A DNA stretch of 64,000 bases from Sphingopyxis flava (GCF_900168005.1 NZ_FUYP01000009.1:91156-155155); one strand, 5' to 3'; shown: positions 40,639 to 50,073, numbered from the stretch's first letter. Numbers and translations are program-made. Notes: generated by a model from the sequence alone, not told the origin.

Positions 40639-41295
40639 TTAACGCACCCGCGCCAGCACGAACCCGTCCCATTTCTTGGCCCCGACGGTCTGCACCGCGG
40701 TCGCCTCGAGGCGCGGCTCGGCGCTCAGCATGTCGAAAAGCGCGCGCGTGCCATCGATGCGCGGATCGCCGCTATTCGCCTCGAGCACCCCGCCCTCGCG
40801 CACGACATTGTCGACGACAATGACCGTACCGCTGCGCCCCAAGCGGATCGCCTCGGCCGCATAATGGGCATTGCTGTGCTTGTCGGCATCGATGAAAACG
40901 AAATCGAAGGACTTCTCGCCGCTCATCGCAGCAAGGCTCTCCCTTGCGGGGCCGACCCGGATCTCGACCTTGTCCGATACGCCCGCGCGCTCCAGATTGA
41001 GGCGCGCGGTCTGCGCATGCTTGCGATCGATCTCCAGCGTGACCAGGGTTCCGCCCTCGGGCAGCGCCCGCGCAAGCCAGATCGTCGAATAGCCGCCAAG
41101 CGTCCCGATCTCGAGAATATCGCGCGCGCCCACTGCCTTCGCGAGCAATGACAGCATCTTGCCTTGGGCCGCCGATACATCAATCGGGGGCAAGCCTTGC
41201 GCCTTGTTGTTCGCGAGCGCCGCGGACAGCGCCTCATCCTCGCCGAGGAGCTTTTCGGCGATATAGTCGTCGACGGCTTCCCAGCCGCTCGCCAT
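40639..41295 (-). CDS. Class I SAM-dependent O-methyltransferase (COMT-like)
   Basis: This 218-residue enzyme belongs to the catechol/caffeoyl-CoA O-methyltransferase family. The SAM-binding motif is LEIGTLGGYSTIWLARALP (about 62-80), the metal site is in DFVFIDADKHSNAHYA (about 128-143), and VIVVDNVVREGGVLE follows. These keep the acidic residues for a divalent metal. The substrate is unknown. It shares one base with the aldolase stop, so it is translated from the same mRNA as the glycolytic cluster, although no functional link is evident. Confidence 0.88.
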   Translation of the reverse strand: MASGWEAVDDYIAEKLLGEDEALSAALANNKAQGLPPIDVSAAQGKMLSLLAKAVGARDILEIGTLGGYSTIWLARALPEGGTLVTLEIDRKHAQTARLNLERAGVSDKVEIRVGPARESLAAMSGEKSFDFVFIDADKHSNAHYAAEAIRLGRSGTVIVVDNVVREGGVLEANSGDPRIDGTRALFDMLSAEPRLEATAVQTVGAKKWDGFVLARVR

Positions 41296-42185
41296 CAGGC
41301 CACCGAGGCGGCGTGAATCTCGTCGATCGCGCCAGCGAGCGAGGCGTTGAATTCCTCGTCGCTCATCGACACGCGCAAATCCTCGAGCAAGGCGCGGCTG
41401 AAGCTCGCGATGATGCCAGGGTTCTTCGCCAGTTCAATGCACGCCTCGGGGCGCGAGAAGCCCCCCGACAGCGCGACCACGCGCAGTACCTTGGGGTGAT
41501 CGACCAGCGGCTGGAACAGGCCTGCCTCGGTCGGGAGCGACAGCTTCAGCATCACCGGCGCGCCCTCCCAAGCGTCAAGCGCCGCGAGCGTTTCCTTCAG
41601 CAGCAGCCGGTCGGCAGCGTCGCGCTCGGGGCTCTTGATGTTGATCTCGGGCTCGATGATCGGGACGAGGCCGTGCGCGGCGATGCGCCTGGCTTCAGCG
41701 AACTGCTGCTCGACGGTCGCCTTGACCCCCGCCGGATTGGCGAGGTTGATGACGCTGCGCATCTTGGTACCGAACACGCCCTTCGCGACCGCCCGATCGC
41801 ACAGCGCATCGAGATCGGGCATCGGCTTCATCAATTGAACACCGTCGGCCTCCGCCTCCAGTCCCTTGTCGACCTTCAGGAAGGGCACCACGCCGCGATC
41901 CCACAGGAGCGCCGGCACGGGCTTGCCCCCGGCCTCGCCGTCCATCGTGCGTTCGAAGAGGATCGCGCCGATGACCTTCTCGCCATTGAAGCAGGGCGCA
42001 GTGACGATACGGCTGCGCATCGCGTGGATCAGGCCGAACATCTCCTCGTCATTCGAAAAGGCGTCCTCGCCGATGCCATAGCCTTTCAATGCCTTGGGCG
42101 TCGAACCGCCGCTCTGGTCGAGCGCGGCGATGAAACCCTGGCCCGATTTGATCTGGTCGAGCATGGCGGCATTGGCGGTGGTCAT
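41295..42185 (-). CDS. fda: Fructose-bisphosphate aldolase, class I
   Basis: This enzyme interconverts fructose-1,6-bisphosphate with dihydroxyacetone phosphate and glyceraldehyde-3-phosphate. The 296-residue length and the motifs FIAALDQSGGSTPKALKGYG (about 18-37), PIIEPEINIKSPERDAADR (about 180-198) and APVMLKLSLPTEAGLF (about 214-229, with the likely Schiff-base Lys) mark the bacterial class I type, which needs no metal. The start at 42185 follows GGAG; upstream open frame is unsupported. It lies downstream of pgk in the tkt-gap-pgk-fda order. Confidence 0.93.
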   Translation of the reverse strand: MTTANAAMLDQIKSGQGFIAALDQSGGSTPKALKGYGIGEDAFSNDEEMFGLIHAMRSRIVTAPCFNGEKVIGAILFERTMDGEAGGKPVPALLWDRGVVPFLKVDKGLEAEADGVQLMKPMPDLDALCDRAVAKGVFGTKMRSVINLANPAGVKATVEQQFAEARRIAAHGLVPIIEPEINIKSPERDAADRLLLKETLAALDAWEGAPVMLKLSLPTEAGLFQPLVDHPKVLRVVALSGGFSRPEACIELAKNPGIIASFSRALLEDLRVSMSDEEFNASLAGAIDEIHAASVA

Positions 42186-42263
42186 AAGATCTCCGGTTGT
42201 TTGCATACGTATGTCGCGGCGCGCATAGCTGTCCCGCACGCAGGATGCAATGGCGCGAAAACT

Positions 42264-43460
42264 CTATGCTTTCAGCGCGTCGACGCCCGGCAACGGTTTG
42301 CCTTCCATCCATTCGAGGAAGGCGCCGCCGGCGGTCGAGACAAAGGTGAAATCGTCCGCCACGCCGGCATGGTGAAGCGCGGCGACGGTATCGCCGCCGC
42401 CTGCGACCGAAATCAGCGACCCCTCGCGGGTCAGCGCCGCGGCCGTCTTGGCAAGCGCAACCGTCGCCGCGTCGAAAGGCGGTGTCTCGAAGGCGCCGAG
42501 CGGGCCGTTCCACACCAGCGTGCGGCAATTTTTGAGCACATCGGCGAGCGCCTCGACCGCTGCCGGGCCGACATCGAGGATCATCTCGTCGGCGGCGACC
42601 TCGTGGACGTTGACGGTGCGCGTTGGCGGGTTGGGCGCGAATTCCTTCGCGACGACCACGTCATAGGGCAGATGAATGGTGCAGCCGGCCTTGTCGGCGG
42701 CGTCGAAGATCGCATTCGCGGTCTCAACCAGATCATGCTCGCACAGCGATTTTCCGACATCGACGCCGCGGGCTGCAAGAAAGGTGTTCGCCATTCCGCC
42801 GCCGATGATCAGATGGTCGACCTGGCCGACGAGATTTTGGAGCACGTCGATCTTGGTCGAGACCTTGGCGCCGCCGACCACGGCAGCGACGGGATGCGCG
42901 GGATTGCCGAGCGCCGCATCGAGCGCCTTGAGCTCGGCCTCCATCGCACGCCCCGCAAAGGCGGGCAGCCGGTGCGCAATGCCTTCGGTCGAGCCATGTG
43001 CGCGGTGTGCGGCCGAAAAGGCATCGTTGACGTAGAGGTCGCCCACTTCGGCAAGCGCATCGGCAAAGGCCGGATCGTTCTTTTCCTCGCCCGGATGGAA
43101 GCGCGTATTCTCAAGGACCGCAACGTCGCCCCCGGCGAGCACAGCCACTCCCGCCTTGGCGCCGTCGCCGATGCAATCGGGAATGAACATCACCGAATGG
43201 CCGAGCACATCGGCGACGCCGTCAATCACAAGGCTCAAGGATTGGGTGGGGTTCTTGGCGCCCTTGGGCCGCCCGAAATGGGCGAGCAAGAGGACGATGG
43301 CGCCCTTGTCCGACAGTTCGCGGATGGTCGGCATCGCCGCGCGAATTCGCGTGTCGTCGGCGACCGCGCCATCGGACATCGGGACGTTGAGGTCGACGCG
43401 GACCAACACCTTCTTGCCGGTGACGTCGCCGATATCGTCGAGGGTCTTGAAGCTACCCAT
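42264..43460 (-). CDS. pgk: Phosphoglycerate kinase
   Basis: PGK transfers the acyl phosphate of 1,3-bisphosphoglycerate to ADP. The 398-residue product has [20 protein letters not shown] (about 16-35), [11 protein letters not shown] (about 58-68), [20 protein letters not shown] (about 190-209) and the nucleotide loop [12 protein letters not shown] (about 357-368). The ATG at 43460 is the family start, although the open frame runs through the upstream repeat element to 43601. It sits between gap and fda on the same strand. Confidence 0.97.
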   Translation of the reverse strand: MGSFKTLDDIGDVTGKKVLVRVDLNVPMSDGAVADDTRIRAAMPTIRELSDKGAIVLLLAHFGRPKGAKNPTQSLSLVIDGVADVLGHSVMFIPDCIGDGAKAGVAVLAGGDVAVLENTRFHPGEEKNDPAFADALAEVGDLYVNDAFSAAHRAHGSTEGIAHRLPAFAGRAMEAELKALDAALGNPAHPVAAVVGGAKVSTKIDVLQNLVGQVDHLIIGGGMANTFLAARGVDVGKSLCEHDLVETANAIFDAADKAGCTIHLPYDVVVAKEFAPNPPTRTVNVHEVAADEMILDVGPAAVEALADVLKNCRTLVWNGPLGAFETPPFDAATVALAKTAAALTREGSLISVAGGGDTVAALHHAGVADDFTFVSTAGGAFLEWMEGKPLPGVDALKA

Positions 43461-43479
43461 TGCTATACTCCGCCCACTT

Positions 43480-43535
43480 CTGAACCTGCCGAAGGATTGC
43501 CCCGCCCAGGCTTCGACAAGCTCAGCCTGAGCGGG
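43480..43535. repeat. Intergenic REP-like element between gap and pgk
   Basis: The 83-bp spacer contains CCTGCCGAAGG, then CTTCGACAAGCTCAGCCTGAGCGG (43511-43534 split here as two words: CTTCGACAAG and CTCAGCCTGAGCGG). GCTCAG-C-CTGAGC makes an imperfect palindrome. From general knowledge such TTCGACAAGCTCAG strings recur in intergenic DNA of sphingomonads. I see only one copy here, so its repeat nature is inferred. Confidence 0.5.
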
Positions 43536-43543
43536 AAATATGA

Positions 43544-44551
43544 TCAGAGCAGCCCTGCGATCACGGTCGCGGTGTCGACCATGCGGTTCGAGAATCCCCA
43601 TTCATTGTCGTACCAGCTGACGACGCGGACCAGCTTGCCTTCGAGCACCGCGGTTTCGAGGCTGTCGACGGTCGAGCTCGCGGGGCAATGATTATAGTCG
43701 ATCGAGACGAGCGGCTCGTCCGAATAGGCCAGTACGCCCTTCAGCGCGCCTTCCGACGCCTCCTTGAGGATCTTGTTGACTTCCTCGACGCTCGTGTCGC
43801 GCTTCGGCGTGAAAGTGAGGTCGACGAGGCTCACGTTCGGCGTGGGGACGCGGATCGCCGACCCGTCGAGCTTGCCCTTCAGTTCCGGGAGCACTTCGCC
43901 GACCGCGCGCGCCGCACCTGTCGTGGTCGGGATGATCGACATGCCGGCAGCGCGTGCACGGCGCATGTCGCTGTGGATCTGGTCGAGGATCTTCTGGTCG
44001 TTCGTGTAGGCATGCACCGTCGTCATGAGACCCCGCTCGATTCCGAGCGTGTCGTTGAGCACCTTGGCGACCGGCGCAAGACAGTTGGTGGTGCAGCTCG
44101 CGTTCGAGACGATCTTGTGATCGGCGGTGAGCTTGTCGTGATTTACGCCGTACACAATGGTCTGGTCGACGCCCTTTGCAGGAGCCGAGATGAGGACGCG
44201 CTTCGCGCCTGCGGCGAGGTGCTTGCCGGCGCTTTCGGCGTCGGTGAAGAAGCCGGTGCATTCAAGCGCGATGTCGATCCCCAACTCGCCGTGCGGCAGG
44301 TTTGCAGGATCGCGTTCCTTGGTAACGCGGATTGCCTTGCCATTGACGAACATCTGGTCGCCCTCGGCCGTCACCTCACCCGGGAAGGGGCCGTGAACGC
44401 TGTCGCGCTTGAAGAGAAGCGCATTGGCCTTCGCGTCGGCAAGATCGTTGATCGCGACAAGTTCAAGCCCGCAATCGGGGCGTTCCAGAATGGCGCGCGC
44501 GACGAGGCGTCCGATGCGTCCGAAACCGTTGATTGCGACTTTCACTGCCAT
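43544..44551 (-). CDS. gap: Glyceraldehyde-3-phosphate dehydrogenase, type I
   Basis: GAPDH oxidatively phosphorylates glyceraldehyde-3-phosphate. The 335-residue protein has the NAD-binding [17 protein letters not shown] (about 4-20), the catalytic cysteine motif [17 protein letters not shown] (about 151-167; Cys near 155) and the C-terminal [15 protein letters not shown]. The length is standard. Aspartate in INDL after the first strand suggests NAD preference. The order tkt, gap, pgk, fda is a recurring alphaproteobacterial central-carbon cluster. Confidence 0.97.
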   Translation of the reverse strand: MAVKVAINGFGRIGRLVARAILERPDCGLELVAINDLADAKANALLFKRDSVHGPFPGEVTAEGDQMFVNGKAIRVTKERDPANLPHGELGIDIALECTGFFTDAESAGKHLAAGAKRVLISAPAKGVDQTIVYGVNHDKLTADHKIVSNASCTTNCLAPVAKVLNDTLGIERGLMTTVHAYTNDQKILDQIHSDMRRARAAGMSIIPTTTGAARAVGEVLPELKGKLDGSAIRVPTPNVSLVDLTFTPKRDTSVEEVNKILKEASEGALKGVLAYSDEPLVSIDYNHCPASSTVDSLETAVLEGKLVRVVSWYDNEWGFSNRMVDTATVIAGLL

Positions 44552-44587
44552 GACGAAACGTCCTTTCTGCGTGGGAGCGGCGGGTTC

Positions 44588-46555
44588 TTATTGCCCCAGC
44601 CGGTTCAGGATTTGGGGAGCGATAGCATCGGCGGTAAGGCCGAAATGCCTGAATAGGTCTTCAATCGGCGCCGAAGCCCCGAAGCTGTCGATGCCAAAGC
44701 GCAGGCCGCGGCGTCCGGTATAACGTTCCCACCCGAAGGTGGTGCCGGCCTCGATCGACACGATCAGCGCATCCTCGGGCAGGATATCGGCCTGATAAGC
44801 CGCGCCCTGCTCGTCGAACAGCTCGCACGATACCATCGAGACGACGTCGGCGCCCTGGCCTGCCGCCTCGAGCTTTTCGGCGACCTCGATCGCGAGCGAC
44901 ACCTCAGAACCGGTTGCAGCCAGCACCACCTTGCGCTCGGCCTTGGCATCGCGGATACGATATGCGCCTCTTGCACAAAGATTTTCCGTGACGTCATGAC
45001 GCAATGGCGGCAGATTCTGGCGGGTGAGCGCGAGCAGGGTCGGACGATCCTCCTGGGCCAGCGCGAGCGCCCAGCATTCGGCAGTCTCGACCGCATCGGC
45101 CGGACGCATGACGAGGAGGTTCGGCATCGCGCGCAGCGACTGGAGATGCTCGATCGGCTGGTGCGTGGGCCCATCCTCGCCCAGTCCGATGCTGTCGTGC
45201 GTCATCACATAGATGACGCGCTGGCGCTGAAGCGCCGACAAGCGGATCGCGCCGCGGCAATAGTCGGAAAAGACCAGAAATGTCCCGCCATAAGGGATGA
45301 TGCCGCCGTGCAGGGCCATGCCGTTCATCGCCGCGGCCATGCCGAACTCGCGAATACCATAATAGATATATCGGCCAGAATAATCGTTTCTGGTTAACGG
45401 TTTGGTCGATGATGTTTTGGTATTGTTCGAACCTGTAAGGTCAGCGCTTCCCCCCACGAGCGCTGCAATATCGGCGGTGAGAGCGCTCAGCGTATTTTCC
45501 GACGCCTTGCGGGTCGCCACCTTCGGCGGCTCGGCGACGAGCCCGTCGAGATAGGCGTTGAAGGCCGACCCAGGCGTCACTTTGCCTGCAATGCGCGCCT
45601 CAAAATCCTTTTTCTTTTCGCTCGTTGCAAGGCGGTCCTTCCAAGCGGCATGGAGTGCCTTGCCCCTGTCCCCGAAGCCTTTCCAGGCGGCCGCAATATC
45701 GCCAGGGATCACGAAGGGCTCGGCGCTCCAGCCGAGCGTCTCGCGCGCTGCCGCCACTTCCTCGGTGCCGAGCGCTGCGCCGTGCGTCGCTGACGTGCCC
45801 TGCTTGTTCGGCGCCCCAAAGCCAATGATCGTCTTGCACGCGATCAGCGACGGCCGCGGGTCAGCAAGCGCAGCGTCGATCGCCCGGCGGATATCGGCGG
45901 GGTCGTGCCCGTCGCATGCCTCGACGTGCCAACCGGTCGCCGCGTAGCGCGCCTTGACGTCCTCGCTGGTCGAGAGGTCTGTCGACCCGTCGATCGTGAT
46001 CTTGTTGTCGTCCCACAGTACGACCAGCCGCGAAAGTTGCAGATGCCCCGCGAGGCCGATAGCCTCATGGTTGATCCCTTCCATCAAGCAGCCGTCGCCC
46101 GCGATCACAAAGGTGCGATGATCGACCAGCGCGTCGCCATAGATCGCGTTAAGGTGCCGCTCGGCCATCGCCATGCCGACTGCGGTCGCGAGCCCCTGCC
46201 CCAGCGGCCCGGTCGTCGTTTCAACGCCGGCGAGCTCGAAATTCTCAGGATGCCCCGCGCAGGGACTGCCGATCTGCCGGAAGCTGCGGATTTCTTCGAT
46301 CGTGGGGTGCGCATAGCCTGCAAGGTGCAGGGTCGCATACGCAAGCATCGAGCCATGCCCTGCCGACAGAACGAATCGGTCGCGATCGGGCCACGCCGGG
46401 TCGGCGGGATCGTACTTCAGATAGTCGGAATAGAGCACGGTCGCGACGTCGGCCATGCCCATGGGCATCCCGGGATGACCGCTGTTGGCGGCTTGTACGG
46501 CATCCATCGCAAGCGCGCGGATGGCGTTGGCGAGCTGGCGTTCGGGCAGTGTCAT
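44588..46555 (-). CDS. tkt: Transketolase
   Basis: Transketolase is a thiamine-diphosphate enzyme moving two-carbon ketol units in the pentose phosphate pathway. The 655-residue protein shows NSGHPGMPMGMADVATVLY (about 23-41), the ThDP motif GDGCLMEGINHEAIGLAG (about 154-171), DSIGLGEDGPTHQPIEHL (about 460-477) and TTFGWERYTGRRG. The ATG at 46555 follows GGGGGA. It is the first gene of the minus-strand cluster; its promoter must lie in the 289-bp divergent gap before the zapA operon, where I saw no clear operator. Confidence 0.96.
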   Translation of the reverse strand: MTLPERQLANAIRALAMDAVQAANSGHPGMPMGMADVATVLYSDYLKYDPADPAWPDRDRFVLSAGHGSMLAYATLHLAGYAHPTIEEIRSFRQIGSPCAGHPENFELAGVETTTGPLGQGLATAVGMAMAERHLNAIYGDALVDHRTFVIAGDGCLMEGINHEAIGLAGHLQLSRLVVLWDDNKITIDGSTDLSTSEDVKARYAATGWHVEACDGHDPADIRRAIDAALADPRPSLIACKTIIGFGAPNKQGTSATHGAALGTEEVAAARETLGWSAEPFVIPGDIAAAWKGFGDRGKALHAAWKDRLATSEKKKDFEARIAGKVTPGSAFNAYLDGLVAEPPKVATRKASENTLSALTADIAALVGGSADLTGSNNTKTSSTKPLTRNDYSGRYIYYGIREFGMAAAMNGMALHGGIIPYGGTFLVFSDYCRGAIRLSALQRQRVIYVMTHDSIGLGEDGPTHQPIEHLQSLRAMPNLLVMRPADAVETAECWALALAQEDRPTLLALTRQNLPPLRHDVTENLCARGAYRIRDAKAERKVVLAATGSEVSLAIEVAEKLEAAGQGADVVSMVSCELFDEQGAAYQADILPEDALIVSIEAGTTFGWERYTGRRGLRFGIDSFGASAPIEDLFRHFGLTADAIAPQILNRLGQ

Positions 46556-46844
46556 TCGTCCCCCGGAAATGGCTGGGCTGGCGTGCGCGATTGCCCTTTG
46601 CGGCGCGGCGGGCAGGAGTCAACCGCCCACGGCAAGAAATCCCGCAAAAAGCTGGTTTCGCGCCCCAACCGCGTTCCGCAGTCGGGGCGCAGTGTCCGCC
46701 ATTAGATGCCCCAACCCTGTGCGAAGCATCCCCTGGGTCAGTTCAGCACGGCCAGGCCAAATGACCGCTGGCACGGGGCGATTGCCTTGTCCGGCCCGGC
46801 CTCGGCAATTGCGCCCGCCGGGCGGCGCTGCTACGTCTTCGCCC

Positions 46845-47051
46845 ATGGAACTCGATCTCGACGAATCCAGCCTCGCCATCGGCCGCATCGAACGGGCGCT
46901 GAGCCGGATCGAGAAGGCGCTCGCCGAGCGGGCCGCGCGGCCTGCCCCCTTGGCACCAGCCTCACCTCCGGAATCCTCTACGTTGAAGGCCGAGGTCGCA
47001 GCAGTGATCGGCGAACTCGACCGGCTGATCGCGGAGGCGAAGCATGGCTGA
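46845..47051 (+). CDS. Small coiled-coil protein upstream of zapA
   Basis: This 68-residue acidic protein has heptad-like helices, GRIERALSRIEKALAERAAR (about 13-32) and a second from about 46 to the end (LKAEVAAVIGELDRLIAEAK), joined by a Pro/Ala-rich linker. It overlaps the zapA start by 8 bases, so the two are coupled. I do not recognise a named family. The pairing with ZapA suggests a coiled-coil partner at the division site, which is an inference from context only. Confidence 0.7.
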   Translation: MELDLDESSLAIGRIERALSRIEKALAERAARPAPLAPASPPESSTLKAEVAAVIGELDRLIAEAKHG

Positions 47052-47532
47052 CGTTCGCCTCAGCATTGCCGGACGCGCCTATGACGTTCATTGCGCCGAC
47101 GGGCAGGAGGATCGGCTTCGCCAGCTCGCTGCCGTCATCGACGAGAAGGCGCGCAGCATTCAGGGCGGCACCGAGGTTCGCCAGCTTCTCTTTGCGGCGC
47201 TCATGCTCGCCGACGAAACGCAGGAGGCGCGCGGAAAGGTCGAACAAGCGGCGCCCCAGACCGATTCGCTTCGCGCTGCTGTCGCGCTTGCCGAAAGCCG
47301 CGAGACGGCAGCGAAGGATGAACTTAAGGCCGCACAGCTACGTGAGAAGGAGGCGCTGGCCGAAGCGCGCGCTGCTGCCGAACGCGAGGCGGCCGCGCTT
47401 GCCGAACTCGAAAAGCTGCGCCAGGGCGCGCCGGTCGTCCCCGCCCCGCCCTCGAGCCGTCACGACCGCGCGCTGATCGAGATTGCGGACTGGATCGAGG
47501 CGCTCGCAACGAAAGTCGAGCAAATCCCTTGA
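47044..47532 (+). CDS. zapA: Cell division protein ZapA
   Basis: ZapA bundles FtsZ filaments at the division ring. The N-terminal ZapA domain is clear: VRLSIAGRAYDVHCADGQED (about 4-23) and LAAVIDEKARSI. A long Ala/Glu/Lys-rich coiled coil follows (about 60-130). At 162 residues it is longer than E. coli ZapA because of the extended coiled coil and a C-terminal helix. It overlaps the small coiled-coil gene upstream and is followed by a 6S RNA candidate and fau, the classic zapA-ssrS-fau order. Confidence 0.9.
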   Translation: MADVRLSIAGRAYDVHCADGQEDRLRQLAAVIDEKARSIQGGTEVRQLLFAALMLADETQEARGKVEQAAPQTDSLRAAVALAESRETAAKDELKAAQLREKEALAEARAAAEREAAALAELEKLRQGAPVVPAPPSSRHDRALIEIADWIEALATKVEQIP

Positions 47533-47550
47533 GACGCTGACCACGCGTCC

Positions 47551-47695
47551 CTAAATAGGGTGCGGCGGGCACTGCCCGGCACGAGCCGCTGCGAATATCC
47601 CTGAGGCGATACATCATCCAAGGGAGCTGTCCCTGCCCGGGCCCTGGCCCGACGTATATGGCCCCCACCTGACGTTACTGGCGTCAGAGGATTTT
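47551..47695 (+). ncRNA. ssrS: 6S RNA candidate (ssrS)
   Basis: 6S RNA binds RNA polymerase holoenzyme and often lies between zapA and fau. This 221-bp gap has no gene, and its sequence can fold into a long irregular hairpin: GGTG at 47559-47562 pairs with CACC at 47666-47669, and GCGGGCA-type and TGCCCGGG-type segments pair inside. It ends in an intrinsic-terminator-like hairpin, CTGACG/CGTCAG at 47669-47687 followed by AGGATTTT. A TAAATA-like -10 element lies just before the proposed 5' end. Boundaries are approximate and the call rests mostly on position and foldability. Confidence 0.55.
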
Positions 47696-47753
47696 CCGGC
47701 AAACGACCACGGCGGTCCCGCCAACCCGCCGATAGAAAGAGCCAGGAACGGCG

Positions 47754-48335
47754 ATGACCGACATCTCCCTCGAGGCGGTCCGGCAAAAGCAGGCCCTGCG
47801 TGAGCGGCTCCGCTTTCGCCGCCGGCATTTTACTGCAAATCTGGATGGCATGGCACGCCTCGCTGCCTTCCGCACCCTCCCCCAGTCGCTCGCCGACCTC
47901 ATCGCGGGACGCGAACCGGTCGCAGCCTATGTTGCCTGGGGCGACGAGCCCGATATCCTCCCGGCGCTCGCAGGCTATTCCCTCGTCCTTCCCTTCCACC
48001 GCGAGCGCAGCGAGACCATGGATTTCCGGCATTGGGCGCCGGGCGAGGCGCTGGCGAAGGGGCCGTGGAGCACGCATCAGCCTGCTGACGAGGGACGCCC
48101 TGTCGAGCCGGCGCTCATTTTCTGTCCGCTTCTCGGCTTTGACCGGACCGGGGGCCGTCTCGGCCAGGGTGGGGGGCATTATGACCGCTATTTCGCGGCG
48201 CATCCCCAGATCATTCGTATCGGTGTCGGCTGGTCGGTTCAGGAAGTCGATGCCATACCCGCCGAATCGACCGATGCGCGGCTCGACGCCGTGCTGACCG
48301 AGCAGGAATTGATCGTCTGTGGAGACCGCTTGTGA
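47754..48335 (+). CDS. fau: 5-formyltetrahydrofolate cyclo-ligase
   Basis: This enzyme converts 5-formyltetrahydrofolate to 5,10-methenyltetrahydrofolate using ATP. The 193-residue protein begins with a basic helix (RQKQALRERLRFRRRHF, about 10-26), typical of the family. It carries the conserved LLGFDRTGGRLGQGGGHYDR motif (about 126-145) that binds ATP and folate, then the GWSVQEVDAIPAE segment. It follows the 6S candidate and overlaps the DUF2842 gene by 4 bases (GTGA). Confidence 0.93.
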   Translation: MTDISLEAVRQKQALRERLRFRRRHFTANLDGMARLAAFRTLPQSLADLIAGREPVAAYVAWGDEPDILPALAGYSLVLPFHRERSETMDFRHWAPGEALAKGPWSTHQPADEGRPVEPALIFCPLLGFDRTGGRLGQGGGHYDRYFAAHPQIIRIGVGWSVQEVDAIPAESTDARLDAVLTEQELIVCGDRL

Positions 48336-48565
48336 GTGAAGAGCCCGCCAGTCCTCAGCAACCAAGCTGGCGCAAGCCCGCGGGCATCTTTCTGATCTTG
48401 CTGCTGATCACAGTCTGGGCCGCCGTCATCGTCAGCCTGTCCCCGTGGGTCGGCGGCTGGCCGATTCTCGTCCAGGCGATCTTCTACCTCGCCGCGGGTA
48501 TCGTCTGGATCCTGCCGCTGAAGCCCTTGCTGCGCTGGATGGAGCTGGGGCGCTGGCGCGGCTAA
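48332..48565 (+). CDS. DUF2842 family small membrane protein
   Basis: This 77-residue protein starts at a GTG at 48332 that overlaps the fau stop as GTGA. It has PSWRKPAGIFLILLLITVWA (about 11-30) leading into the first of two transmembrane helices (about 18-38 and 45-64), a short loop and a basic end (LRWMELGRWRG). This layout and its location match the alphaproteobacterial DUF2842 family. The function is unknown. Confidence 0.85.
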   Translation: MSEEPASPQQPSWRKPAGIFLILLLITVWAAVIVSLSPWVGGWPILVQAIFYLAAGIVWILPLKPLLRWMELGRWRG

Positions 48566-48647
48566 GAATCCGCGCCCGCCGGCCCTTGCCTCGCGATGAC
48601 ATGAACTCCCAAGCTACGGTGGCCATTTCGTCCAGAAGGACAGGAAA

Positions 48648-48724
48648 TGGCGCGAGTGACGGGGCTCGAACCCGCGACCTCCGGCGTGACAGGCCGGCAC
48701 TCTAACCAACTGAGCTACACCCGC
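48648..48724 (-). tRNA. tRNA-Asp (anticodon GTC)
   Basis: The 77-base gene folds as a full cloverleaf on the minus strand. The acceptor stem GCGGGTG pairs with CACTCGC with one G-U, the discriminator is G, and CCA is encoded. The anticodon stem-loop CCGGC-CTGTCAC-GCCGG gives anticodon GTC. The T arm contains GGTTCGAGCC. It lies between DUF2842 (plus) and the AI-2E transporter (minus). Confidence 0.96.
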
Positions 48725-48767
48725 GTGTGCTCGGGAGCCGCGCCAATATGCGCCGCGTCGCGACCTG

Positions 48768-49967
48768 TCAACCGTCGCTTTGGGTCTCGTCGCGATTTAA
48801 ACGCGCGCGCATCTCATCGACGGTGGTCAGCGTCCCGCGCTCGAACAGGAATCCGGCGAAATCGGGCGTTCCGGTCGAATGCAATATTGTCTGGAGAATG
48901 AGCAGCAGCGGCACGGCAAGGAGCGCCCCGGGGGTTCCCCACACCCAGCCCCAAAAGCTCAGCGACACGAGAATCAGCAGCGGGTTGACGGTAAGCCTTC
49001 TGCCGAGCACGAGCGGCGTGATCAGATTCGCCTCGACGAGGTGGACGCCGATGAAGATCAGGGCGGGCAGCAGCGCAAATCCGACCGCGTCGAATGTCAT
49101 GAGTCCGCCAAGCGCGAGCAGGATCGCGGCCACAATCGGCCCCAGATACGGCACGAAATTGCAAATCGCGACGATACCGCCCCACATGAAGGGCGACGGC
49201 ATGCCAAGCGCCCACAGCAAGAGCGCGACGATGAGCCCGAGAACGGCGTTGATCATCGAGATGGTCGCCAGATAATCGGCGGTCGCATCGACGACATTCT
49301 GTATGACCCGCGCGGTCTGCATTGCACCGTCAAAGCTGCCGCGGCGGCGGATCGTCGCATTGCGCAGCCTCGTCCAGCCCGCGAGGAAGAAGAAGACGAC
49401 AAGGACCGCGAAGAAGAGCTGGATCGCCGCGGAAGGCGCCGCCGAGATGAAATAATCGACGACCGAGGTCGGCGCGGTTGCCGCCATCGCTTGTGCGGTC
49501 GCCTCGCTGCCTGACGCCACCGAAGCGAGCGTCCGGTCGACAAATTTCTGTAAGGTGGAATAAAAGTCGATCAGCGGCGCGAGATTGCTCTGGATACGGG
49601 GAATCGATTCGGGGAGCCGCGTGAACCAGCCGGTCGCGGGCACGACGATGATCGCGAGCGCCGCGTTGATCCCGAGCAGGAAGGCCGCAAGCGACAGAAA
49701 GGATGCAAGCCCCGAGGGCACGCCGCGCCGCTCGAGCCACTCGAGCACCGGAACGAGCGCGATCGCGATCACGATCGCTGCGGTCAGAGGCAGGAAAAAC
49801 TCTGCGCCCGCCTGAAGCGCGAAGGGAAGACCGAGACAAAATGCGGCACCGATAATCAGCGTCAGGGCCGCGAGCAGCCGGTCGCGACGAAGATCATCGA
49901 CTTCTATCTGATGCAGGGGATTGGCGCGAGGGCCGCGAGCCTCCCTTTTCCCCCCGTCGTCCGCCAC
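48768..49967 (-). CDS. AI-2E family transporter
   Basis: This 399-residue inner-membrane protein has about eight helices in the UPF0118/AI-2E (YdiK/TqsA) pattern: two N-terminal helix pairs, a loop region with amphipathic helices (about 140-190), and four C-terminal helices. One of these holds GGIVAICNFVPYLGPIVAAI (about 278-297), and the conserved GVHLVEANLITPLVLGRRL segment lies near 321-339. Family members are permeases or Na+/H+ antiporters. The substrate here is unknown and an autoinducer-2 role should not be assumed. Confidence 0.88.
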   Translation of the reverse strand: MADDGGKREARGPRANPLHQIEVDDLRRDRLLAALTLIIGAAFCLGLPFALQAGAEFFLPLTAAIVIAIALVPVLEWLERRGVPSGLASFLSLAAFLLGINAALAIIVVPATGWFTRLPESIPRIQSNLAPLIDFYSTLQKFVDRTLASVASGSEATAQAMAATAPTSVVDYFISAAPSAAIQLFFAVLVVFFFLAGWTRLRNATIRRRGSFDGAMQTARVIQNVVDATADYLATISMINAVLGLIVALLLWALGMPSPFMWGGIVAICNFVPYLGPIVAAILLALGGLMTFDAVGFALLPALIFIGVHLVEANLITPLVLGRRLTVNPLLILVSLSFWGWVWGTPGALLAVPLLLILQTILHSTGTPDFAGFLFERGTLTTVDEMRARLNRDETQSDG

Positions 49968-50073
49968 TTTTCCTGTCTCCCGGTCAATCGCCTCTTCTTA
50001 CGCGAGCTTTGCTCGCCGCGCCAGCCGGGTGCTGGCCGGCCCCTCCGGGCCGGTCAACAAAGTAACTGCGATG

